Assembly (NCBI GenBank): GCA_011041825.1
Contig: DRAO01000168.1
Location: forward strand, 1 to 5,175
DNA from: Chloroflexota bacterium
GTDB taxonomy: Bacteria; Chloroflexota; Anaerolineae; SpSt-600
Direction: 5' to 3'
Length of the DNA stretch: 5,175 bases
The translations under genes were made by a program, and so were the position numbers. Of the stretch, positions 1 to 5,030 are shown piece by piece (positions within the stretch are counted from its first letter, which is position 1; each line of letters begins with the position of its first letter). The notes under the pieces are model-generated. The model saw only the letters and a program-made list of their open reading frames with translations. It had not been told where the DNA came from and did no database searches.

Positions 1-2
1 CC

Positions 3-110
3 CAGCGGGGTGGACGCCGCACCCGTGATGGACGAACTCCCTTCATCGCCCAGGAGAAGCTGGCAGCCTGGTTTGGGATGCCTCAGCCCCACATAAGCCG
101 CATGCCACCT
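3..110 (+). pseudogene. Transposase-like helix-turn-helix fragment, open at the left edge
   Basis: The frame entering from the left edge reads about 36 residues, including RRTRDGRTPFIAQEKLAAWFG and then MPQPHISR. A basic segment followed by 'QEKLAAWFG..QPHISR' has the look of a helix-turn-helix of the kind found at the N-terminus of many transposases and of standalone HTH proteins in Chloroflexota. This is recognition by eye, not a database match. The usual continuation of such domains after the recognition helix is absent. Instead the frame passes without a stop into a LivH-like permease sequence. The two pieces have no functional relation, so this is best read as a broken mobile-element gene joined to a broken permease gene. 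The exact junction cannot be placed; it lies somewhere between about base 108 and base 172. Confidence 0.5.
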
Positions 111-476
111 CAAAAGATCATCCATTCGTTCCTGCTTCGCTTCATACAGGAAGCCGAAGGGGAAAACTACCACATATTTGTGGGAATACTTATGGCCGTG
201 GTGGTGTGGTGGATACTCCACCGCACCCGCCTGGGGATGATCATCCGTGCCGGAGTCGAAGACCGGGAGATGGTCGAAGCCCTGGGCATCAATGTGCAGA
301 GGGTTTTCACCCTGGTGTTCGTGATGGGAGCAGCTCTGGCGGCCCTGGGAGGGATTACGGCAGCGCCATTCCTGCGCATAGACCCCGATATGGGGCTGGC
401 CTTCCAGCTTTACGCTTTCATAGCTGTGGTCATAGGAGGAATGGGCAGCTACATCTTGTTCGGGAGGAAGGAGTGA
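111..476 (+). pseudogene. livH: LivH-like branched-chain amino acid ABC permease, remnant lacking N-terminus and last membrane region
   Basis: LivH-type proteins form, with LivM, the inner-membrane channel of the branched-chain amino acid ABC importer. What remains is the family's C-terminal half: a membrane segment (FVGILMAVVVWWIL), the signature HRTRLGMIIRAGVEDREMVEALGIN, the next membrane segment with GAALAALGGITA, and AFIAVVIGGMGS. About 150 N-terminal residues expected in LivH are missing and are replaced in frame by a transposase-like HTH. Directly after GGMGSY the protein ends in ILFGRKE. Family members normally have some 45-50 more residues here, including a membrane region, before a tail of the form (R)GLFGR+E. 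This points to an in-frame internal deletion near bases 447-456. The stop is 1 bp before the livM ATG, as in an intact livHM operon. An in-frame ATG exists at 78, but it belongs to the HTH segment. A functional permease is very unlikely. Related urea or amide permeases (UrtB-type) are an alternative specificity. Confidence 0.75.
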
Positions 477-477
477 G

Positions 478-1498
478 ATGGCAAAGGACATCGTGAAAGG
501 TACCCCGTGGCCGAAAGTGAAGTGGTCTTGGGCAGGAATCCTTGTGATAGCCTTCTTCGTAAGCTTCCCCTACCTAACTGCCTGGCTTACCGGAAACCCT
601 GTGGGTAAAGGGGCCCCTCTCTTCTGGATGCACCTGCTCAGCCAGGTGTTCATCTATGCCATCTACGCCATCAGCTACGACCTCCTGCTCGGCTACACAG
701 GGATACTTTCTTTCGGCCACGCAGCCTTTTTCGGCACGGGTGCGTATGTTACGGGCATATTGCTCAAACACCTGGGGTTATCTTTGCCGGTGGTCTTCCT
801 GATAGCCCTGGTCGTGGCTTTTCTGCAAGGGCTTCTTGTAGGAGCTATCTCCCTGCGGGTCAAAGGGGTTTACTTCGCTATGGTGACCTTAGCCTTCGCT
901 GAACTCTTCTACATCCTTGCCGAGGCCTCCGATTTCCGCCGCTGGACGGGAGCTGAGGACGGACTCCAGGGCATACCGGTGCCTCCCATCATCAGTCCGG
1001 TGGAGCACCGGATACGTTATCTACTACCTCGTTTTTGCGGCAACCGTAGCGCTTTACCGCATCACCAAACGCTTTACCGAATCGCCCACAGGCCATGTGC
1101 TGGTCGCTATCAGGGAGAACGAACTCCGGGCGATGACGATGGGGTATAACACCTTCGTTTACAAGCTGATAGCCATCGTCTTCTCGGCCCTTCTGGCAGC
1201 TTCGGCAGGCTTCTTCCACGTCCTCCTCAACGGCCATGCCACCCCTCACGTGCTCAGCATTGATCTGACCCTGAACGCCCTGCTTATGGTGATTATCGGG
1301 GGCGTGGGCACCCTCATTGGCCCGGTGCTAGGAGCGGGGGTACTGACTTTGCTGGGGCACTGGCTCAGCATCTTCTTCGGCCAGCGCTGGCCCCTGGTAT
1401 TCGGCCTTGTCTTTATCCTCCTGGTATTGTTCTTCCCCTATGGCTTGGTAGGAACGTGGCGGATGTGGTACGCCAAGTTGCCCTGGAAACAGAGGTAG
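478..1498 (+). pseudogene. livM: LivM-like branched-chain amino acid ABC permease, frameshifted near base 1015
   Basis: This is the second membrane subunit of the HAAT-type importer. The ATG at 478 follows the Shine-Dalgarno GGAAGGAG (466-473) and sits 1 bp after the livH stop. The first frame gives about 180 good residues: a membrane helix near 18-37, the LivM hallmark YDLLLGYTGILSFGHAAFFG, then LRVKGVYFAMVTLAFAELFY and GAEDGLQGIPVPP. After SPVEHRIR it turns into a non-family sequence and stops at 1149. The homology resumes in the +1 frame as IYYLVFAATVALY, SPTGHVLVAIRENELRA, GYNTFVYKL, NALLMVIIGGVGTLIGPVLG and LFFPYGLVG, and ends at the TAG at 1496-1498. Skipping one base, for example T1018, gives HRIR-IYYLVFAA and a 339-residue product, close to family length. 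So there is one extra base (or two lost) within about 1012-1022. The rest of the gene is well preserved, so the shift is either recent or a sequence error. UrtC-type urea permeases are an alternative specificity. Confidence 0.85.
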
Positions 1499-1536
1499 CC
1501 AGGATCGCTTCCCATAAAAATCTCTCGCAAGGGACC

Positions 1537-1582
1537 GTCGCTTTCAGGCGACAGAGGAATGCGGGACGCCCCTTCGGGCCGC
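1537..1582. other. Two small GC-rich hairpins after livM
   Basis: GTCGCT (1537-1542) can pair with GGCGAC (1547-1552), including one G-U pair, around a TTCA loop. A second, less regular structure can form from GCGG (1561-1564) with CCGC (1579-1582), with CCC/GGG pairing inside it. Neither is followed by a T-run on the + strand, so an intrinsic terminator for livM is not supported. On the minus strand a short T-run (complement of 1516-1520) lies about 16 bases beyond the first hairpin, which is too far for a classical terminator. The remainder of 1499-1586 shows no gene or promoter that I can recognise. Confidence 0.3.
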
Positions 1583-1586
1583 TCAG

Positions 1587-1780
1587 TCACTCCGCTGTTT
1601 GGAGAAAGCGATGAATGCGCTTGTAAGCGGCATCCATACTGCCGGGCATCTTGGCCGCTATCTCGCTCAAGCGCAGGGAGCGTGCCTCCAGGATGGCCTG
1701 GCCGATTTCAGAAGCTCGTTCTGCCATGATTTCATCATCGAAAAGATAGTGCATAAATTCCGACTTTGTGACTTATCCAT
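1587..1780 (-). pseudogene. IS4-like transposase N-terminal remnant
   Basis: On the minus strand the frame from 1754 to the stop at 1589-1587 encodes 55 residues starting MHYLFDDEIMAERASEIGQ, then ILEARSLRLSEIAAKMPG and AYKRIHRFL. This pattern (an LFDDEI start, an LEAR.LRLS.IA..MPG segment, a YKRIHRFL segment) resembles the N-terminal domain of IS4-like transposases. The catalytic DDE domain is absent: the frame stops after RFLQTAE and nothing transposase-like follows. A strong Shine-Dalgarno (AAGGAGGAGG, complement of 1785-1794) sits before an ATG at 1780-1778 that reads MDKS, but that frame differs from the conserved one. The conserved frame can be extended back as TKSEFMHYLF. A single lost base between 1763 and 1771 would join MDKS to SEFMHYLF, so this appears to be an early frameshift on top of the C-terminal truncation. 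Not functional. Confidence 0.65.
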
Positions 1781-1849
1781 AGGGCCCTCCTCCTTATCCC
1801 AAAGTTGTGTGTCTTGCTTTTTGCTTAAATTTTATCTTTGGAGGGCCCT
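1781..1849. repeat. 10-bp inverted repeat around the transposase ribosome-binding site
   Basis: AGGGCCCTCC (1781-1790) is the exact reverse complement of GGAGGGCCCT (1840-1849), with 49 bases between. The core AGGGCCCT is itself palindromic. The left arm overlaps the Shine-Dalgarno of the minus-strand transposase, so a minus-strand transcript entering from the right could pair the arms and hide the ribosome-binding site. Protection of transposase translation from read-through transcripts is known for some insertion sequences such as IS10 and IS200; applying it here is inference. The AT-rich loop encodes nothing visible. Confidence 0.5.
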
Positions 1850-1860
1850 GTTTTATGCAA
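1831..1860 (-). promoter_or_regulatory. Possible weak promoter for the transposase remnant
   Basis: On the minus strand, TTGCAT (complement of 1855-1860) is separated by 18 bases from GATAAA (complement of 1831-1836). Both hexamers have four of six consensus positions. The right arm of the inverted repeat lies in the spacer. The position is suitable for the remnant starting at 1780, but the match is modest and may be chance in AT-rich DNA. Confidence 0.25.
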
Positions 1861-1874
1861 GCCCCAAACCTATA

Positions 1875-1898
1875 TCCGAACTCAGGTCCGAACCTCAG
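1875..1898 (+). repeat. Tandem 11-12 bp direct repeat just upstream of the promoter
   Basis: TCCGAACTCAG (1875-1885) is repeated as TCCGAACCTCAG (1887-1898), with one extra C and a 12-bp period. The pair ends 10 bp before the -35 hexamer at 1909, a usual place for an activator or repressor site. There is no evidence for which protein would bind. Confidence 0.45.
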
Positions 1899-1908
1899 AA
1901 ACTTCGAC

Positions 1909-1937
1909 TTGACAAAGTTGAAGGAATATGGTAATAT
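1909..1937 (+). promoter_or_regulatory. Near-consensus sigma70 promoter of the hydrolase gene
   Basis: TTGACA (1909-1914) matches the -35 consensus at six of six positions. A 17-bp spacer follows, and TAATAT (1932-1937) matches four of six positions of TATAAT. Transcription would start near 1943-1945, giving a leader of about 70 bases before the hydrolase ATG at 2014. It is the best promoter in the window and faces the enzyme and regulator genes, so it probably drives at least the hydrolase and perhaps the downstream genes by read-through. Confidence 0.75.
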
Positions 1938-1940
1938 GAT

Positions 1941-1990
1941 GGTGGAATACGGTGGAAATTACCAAAAAGTTACAAACTTCACCAAAAGGT
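1941..1990 (+). promoter_or_regulatory. Repeat-rich leader with candidate operator (AAGTTACAAACTT palindrome)
   Basis: Just downstream of the expected start site are GGTGGAA at 1941-1947 and again at 1951-1957 (10-bp phase). ACCAAAAAGT at 1961-1970 recurs with one mismatch at 1981-1990 (20-bp phase). Between them is the palindrome AAGTT-ACA-AACTT (1967-1979). Repeats spaced by whole helical turns near the transcription start are typical of repressor operators. A related palindrome occurs before the next gene. The local DeoR-family protein is the natural candidate ligand, but this is inference. Confidence 0.45.
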
Positions 1991-2001
1991 GCTGCCTTGA
2001 T

Positions 2002-2008
2002 AAGGGAG
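2002..2008 (+). promoter_or_regulatory. Ribosome-binding site fixing the hydrolase start
   Basis: AAGGGAG lies 5 bases before the ATG at 2014. The open frame extends upstream to an ATG at 1807, but that extension covers the promoter and leader and has no family-like residues. The 2014 start immediately opens into the conserved MRLFFLGTGAAEG strand of the MBL fold. Confidence 0.75.
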
Positions 2009-2013
2009 AACTG

Positions 2014-2844
2014 ATGCGTTTATTCTTCCTGGGCACGGGAGCAGCTGAAGGATATCCAGCTCTGTTCTGCGAATGCGCTAATTGCCAGGAGGCCCGAGCC
2101 TTAGGGGGACGTAATTTGCGCTTACGCAGTATGTTGCTGATAAATGAGGATTTATTATTTGATGCCGGCCCCGACCTCGGTGCGGTTGCCATGCGTTATG
2201 GTTTGCAATTGAGTCGTGTGCGAATACTTCTGTTTACTCATCTAGATGATGACCACTTTTGTCCCTCAAATCTTATGTGGAGAGCCTCGGAGAACCGCCT
2301 TACCCCCTTGCCTCTATTAAAGGTGTTCGGCCCTCCCGCAGTCATTGAAGTGCTGCTGAATCCCCCGGCGTATCTTCCAGGTCTGGACCTCGACGATGCC
2401 CGTTTATCGCTTAATTCGGTTAAGCCATTCTCTATGTGGCGGGAAGATCCCTATTGTTTTTACAGCTATCCTGCCCAGCATGGCAGGGGTGAGAAAGACG
2501 CTTTGTTCTACAGTGTCTATGATGGCAAGCACCACGTCCTCTATGCTGTTGATACTGGCCCCTGGGCAGAGTCGGTCTGGCAGGCGCTTGCAAAGCATAA
2601 ATTTGATGTGGTTATTCTAGATGAAACTATGGGATATGAGTCGAGCGGTGGTGGGCATCATAATCTCTCTTCTTTTTTAGAAGTTTACCGGCGATTTCGG
2701 AACTCGGGCTTGCTTCGAGAAGGAGCACTTTTTATCGCCCATCACATTTCCCACAGTAACCCGCCCCATGACCGCCTTGTGGAGCTTCTTGAGCCCCAGG
2801 GCGTCAAGGTTGCCTACGACGGTATGTGCCTTATCCTAGATTAG
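2014..2844 (+). CDS. PhnP-like metallo-beta-lactamase-fold hydrolase
   Basis: A 276-residue cytoplasmic protein (no signal peptide) of the MBL superfamily, most like the PhnP branch (cyclic phosphodiesterases) and related hydrolases seen beside sugar genes in Firmicutes and Chloroflexota. Visible elements are the N-terminal strand LGTGAAEGYPALF (6-18), a CxCxxC at C19, C21 and C24 like the structural zinc site of E. coli PhnP, and GGRNLRLRSMLLI. The metal motif is THLDDDHF (75-82), then YPAQHG (H156), YAVDTG (D180), DETMGY with GGHH (H215/H216), and HHISHS (243-248). The C-terminus VAYDGM is typical of the group. The odd point is that the canonical HxHxDH is HxDxDH here: the second histidine is Asp78, while H76, D80, H81, H156, D180 and a late histidine are kept. 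The fold is certain and metal-dependent hydrolysis likely. The substrate, perhaps a cyclic or esterified sugar phosphate, is inferred from neighbours only. Confidence 0.85.
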   Translation: MRLFFLGTGAAEGYPALFCECANCQEARALGGRNLRLRSMLLINEDLLFDAGPDLGAVAMRYGLQLSRVRILLFTHLDDDHFCPSNLMWRASENRLTPLPLLKVFGPPAVIEVLLNPPAYLPGLDLDDARLSLNSVKPFSMWREDPYCFYSYPAQHGRGEKDALFYSVYDGKHHVLYAVDTGPWAESVWQALAKHKFDVVILDETMGYESSGGGHHNLSSFLEVYRRFRNSGLLREGALFIAHHISHSNPPHDRLVELLEPQGVKVAYDGMCLILD

Positions 2845-2899
2845 GAATTCAGCTCATTTAAGTGACAATCAGGAGGCGGGGAGGCAGATTGACAACGCC

Positions 2900-2909
2900 A
2901 AGTTAACTT
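2900..2909 (+). promoter_or_regulatory. AAGTTAACTT palindrome, candidate second operator
   Basis: This perfect 10-bp palindrome lies in the 94-bp gap between the hydrolase and isomerase genes. It has the same half-sites (AAGTT/AACTT) as the palindrome in the hydrolase leader at 1967-1979, which has a 3-bp spacer. Both continue with a C and an A/C-rich stretch. A TTGACA at 2889-2894 precedes it, but no acceptable -10 hexamer follows at normal spacing, so a separate promoter is not established. Confidence 0.35.
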
Positions 2910-2938
2910 CAACATCACCATAAAGGAGTCAATAAAAG

Positions 2939-3925
2939 ATGCCTTTCAAGGGAGTTGGCATTGATACGGACGCCGAAGACCTCAATGGAAGTCTAGCAAA
3001 ACTCGAATCTAAACTGGAGCTTTTTGCAAGCCTCGGCTTTGAAAGCGTAGAACTACAGCTTGCGGGGATAAATGTAGTTCGAGGGGGAGAGGTTAACAAA
3101 GAGGAACTGAATAGATTGCTGAAAATTACCCGACGTTTTCCCTTTCAATACACGTGTCATGCCCCCAATGCGCTTAACATAGCCGGCGGAAGAAACGTGG
3201 AATTGCACCTGAAGGCTTTTGATGCTTACTTGTATGTGTGCTCTTGTCTTGAAGCTGAGGTGTTCGTCTATCACAGCGGACAGAACAGTCTCAATTATCC
3301 TCTATTGGAATACGGTGGGCTGCCAAGTAAGGCGGATCTTCACCAGCGTTGGGAGATAGAGATTGAAAGGTTAAAAAGAAAGGCCCTTCTGGCGGAAAAC
3401 CTGGGAGTGGTTATCACCATAGAAAATATGGACCCGCAGTTATCCGAAATCCTTTTTTTGGCCGAATTTGGGGTACCAGAGAGTGAACTTGCCGTATATA
3501 ACCGGGCTCTTCGCCTGGATTTGCTTGCTCAGCAGGTTAAGGAGATAAATTCCCCTAATGTAGGGTTGTGTTTGGATGTGGGGCACGCTTTCCTGGCTGC
3601 TCCTTACTGGCCTGACGATGATTACCTTGCGGCTATTGAAAGTTGCGCGTTTCAGGTAAAGCATGTGCATTTCCATGACAATTTCGGTCACCTAGCCGAT
3701 GTTGCTGAAACAGAGTGCGAGCGTTTGGCCCTTGGCGAAGCGGACAATCACTTGCCTCCGGGTTGGGGCAGGATCCCTTTGGCCGAAGTGGTCTCGATCC
3801 TGGGAAGGTCCGGATATAACGGGTGGCTGACTTTAGAGATTTGCCCCCGTTACGAAATGTATCTCGAAGAGGCCTTGAAAGCGGTCAGAGATTTGATAGC
3901 CCACTCTCATAAATTAGGCGCGTAA
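2939..3925 (+). CDS. Sugar phosphate isomerase/epimerase (xylose isomerase-like TIM barrel)
   Basis: A 328-residue soluble protein of the AP-endonuclease-2/xylose isomerase-like TIM-barrel superfamily, whose members isomerise or epimerise sugars, keto-sugars or inositol derivatives with a divalent metal. Barrel elements are readable in order: GVGID (5-9), FESVELQL (34-41), FQYTCHAPNALNIAGG (69-84, H74), VFVYHSG (108-114, H112), VVITIENMDP (157-166, E162), VGLCLDVGHAF (208-218, D213 and H216), VKHVHFHDN (240-248, H244/H246), LPPGWG (272-277) and WLTLEICPR (296-304, E300). The Glu-Asp-His-Glu metal set is complete, so it should be active. The ATG at 2939 follows AAGGAG (2922-2927) with an 11-base spacer, slightly long. 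The gene lies 94 bp after the hydrolase and 137 bp before the regulator, in the same direction. The substrate cannot be assigned; endonuclease IV activity is unlikely given the operon context and the sugar-enzyme style of the motifs. Confidence 0.85.
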   Translation: MPFKGVGIDTDAEDLNGSLAKLESKLELFASLGFESVELQLAGINVVRGGEVNKEELNRLLKITRRFPFQYTCHAPNALNIAGGRNVELHLKAFDAYLYVCSCLEAEVFVYHSGQNSLNYPLLEYGGLPSKADLHQRWEIEIERLKRKALLAENLGVVITIENMDPQLSEILFLAEFGVPESELAVYNRALRLDLLAQQVKEINSPNVGLCLDVGHAFLAAPYWPDDDYLAAIESCAFQVKHVHFHDNFGHLADVAETECERLALGEADNHLPPGWGRIPLAEVVSILGRSGYNGWLTLEICPRYEMYLEEALKAVRDLIAHSHKLGA

Positions 3926-4052
3926 TCACCTTGGTAGAGAACTCCCTCGCTGAGCAAGGCGTAGATAACCCGCAGCCACCAGGCTGTGATCCAGATTGGA
4001 CTGCCCATCGATGGTGTAGACAACTCCATCTGAGGACCGCAGAACATAAGAA

Positions 4053-4058
4053 TGGAGG
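4053..4058 (+). promoter_or_regulatory. Ribosome-binding site fixing the DeoR-family start
   Basis: TGGAGG lies 4 bases before the ATG at 4063. The open frame runs back to an ATG at 3931, but that start has no ribosome-binding site and its extra 44 residues show no family features. In-frame ATGs at 4084 and 4096 are weaker alternatives that would still keep the whole HTH. Confidence 0.65.
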
Positions 4059-4062
4059 CGCT

Positions 4063-4857
4063 ATGAATCCAAAGCGAAATGAGATGCCCTACCGTATGAT
4101 CAATGCGGAGAGGCTCAATAGAATTCTCAACGCGCTCCAAGCCAATAAAACCGTGAGTGTCTCTGAGCTGAGCAAGGAATTGAACGTCTCAACCAACACA
4201 ATCCGCAGAGACCTTCAGCGACTCGAAGAGGCGGGGATAGTGATACGCACCCATGGTGGAGCTGTGTTGGTGGAACAGGCGGCTGTCGAGCTTCCCTTCC
4301 ATCTGCTAGCTGTTCGGTATCTTGAGGAGAAGAAGCGGATTGCAGCTCGGGCTGTCCAGATGATCAACGAAGGCGATACGGTCATCCTAGATGCGGGAAC
4401 CACAACGGGAGAAATTGCCAAGCTTCTCAAGCTTAAAAAAGGGATTACAGTCATCACAAATGCAATTAACGTTGTTGCAGAATTGTGCTACTGTCGCCAC
4501 ATAGAAGTAATCGTCACAGGAGGTGTGATCCGCACGGTCAACAACTGTCTGGTTGGCTCTCTGGCCAGGCAAACCATTGAAAGGTTCCATGTGGACAAGC
4601 TTTTCCTCTCCACAGGAGGGGTAGACTTGCAAATCGGGCTGACCAACACCAACACAGATGAGGTGGAAATCAAACAGGCGATGATCCAGGCGGCGAAAGA
4701 GAAGATCCTGGTCGCCACTCACGATAAATTCGGGCAGATAGCCCTAGCTCCGTTCGCCTCTCTGGATGTCCTGGACAAAATCATCACTGATAATGGTTTG
4801 GATCCGGAATATGCAGCAGCTCTGCGTGCCCGGGGCATTGATGTTCTCCTCTGTTAG
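4063..4857 (+). CDS. DeoR-family transcriptional repressor
   Basis: A 264-residue protein of typical DeoR/GlpR length. The N-terminal winged HTH occupies about residues 15-67: INAERLNRILNAL, then VSVSELSKELNVSTNTIRRDL (31-51), LEEAGIVIRTHGGA (54-67). The C-terminal DeoRC sensor domain, related to the ISOCOT fold, has LDAGTTT (109-115), ITNAINV (131-137), VTGGVIR (151-157), STGGVD (183-188), TDEVEIKQAMI (198-208), ATHDKFG (218-224) and IITD (240-243). These motifs bind a phosphorylated sugar or polyol intermediate that normally releases the repressor from DNA. All look intact. The gene follows the isomerase and precedes a transporter-like lipoprotein, so it probably controls this locus and senses an intermediate made by it. 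No promoter of its own is evident in the preceding 137 bp, which suggests co-transcription with the enzymes. The effector is unknown. Confidence 0.95.
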   Translation: MNPKRNEMPYRMINAERLNRILNALQANKTVSVSELSKELNVSTNTIRRDLQRLEEAGIVIRTHGGAVLVEQAAVELPFHLLAVRYLEEKKRIAARAVQMINEGDTVILDAGTTTGEIAKLLKLKKGITVITNAINVVAELCYCRHIEVIVTGGVIRTVNNCLVGSLARQTIERFHVDKLFLSTGGVDLQIGLTNTNTDEVEIKQAMIQAAKEKILVATHDKFGQIALAPFASLDVLDKIITDNGLDPEYAAALRARGIDVLLC

Positions 4858-4995
4858 CCCTCTGTTGCCCTGGAGGCATTATTGAGCTGAGAGATTACCC
4901 GCATCGTTGTGGCCGTTAGTTGATCTCTGGCAGATGTTACGATTGGGGGGAGGTGGTTCAGGCCAATTTGAAGATCCGCCCTCACCTTGGCTGGG

Positions 4996-5004
4996 TGATA
5001 TACT
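4996..5004 (+). promoter_or_regulatory. Extended -10 promoter of the lipoprotein gene
   Basis: TGATATACT contains the extended -10 TG followed by TATACT, five of six consensus positions. No good -35 exists at 16-18 bp (TTGAAG at 4968-4973 is too far), which is tolerated by extended -10 promoters. The expected start near 5011 leaves a leader of about 20 bases. The rest of the 173-bp gap (4858-5030) contains no recognisable gene or intrinsic terminator. Confidence 0.5.
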
Positions 5005-5030
5005 AAGAACTTTGTGGGGAGGTGTAGAAA

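Noticed and set aside
1599..1934. Plus-strand 111-residue open frame
   Set aside because: It lies opposite the transposase remnant, which has a recognisable protein pattern and its own ribosome-binding site, and then runs through the promoter. No family features are visible in it.
2889..2917. Possible second promoter before the isomerase (TTGACA at 2889)
   Set aside because: The -35 hexamer is perfect, but the hexamer at 17 bp spacing is ACATCA and no better -10 occurs at 16-18 bp.
3930..4058. Minus-strand open frame of about 43 codons (reads YVLRSSDGVVYTIDGQ, then NLDHSLVAAGYLRLAQRG) between the isomerase and regulator genes
   Set aside because: The sequence looks protein-like and faintly recalls the start of GIY-YIG domains, but it has no start codon or ribosome-binding site, lacks the GIY-YIG catalytic residues and overlaps the regulator's ribosome-binding site. 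It could be a gene remnant, but I cannot support a call.
4890..4928. AGAGAT/ATCTCT inverted repeat after the DeoR-family gene, as a terminator
   Set aside because: The arms are only 6 bp with a 27-base loop and no T-run follows, so an intrinsic terminator is not supported.
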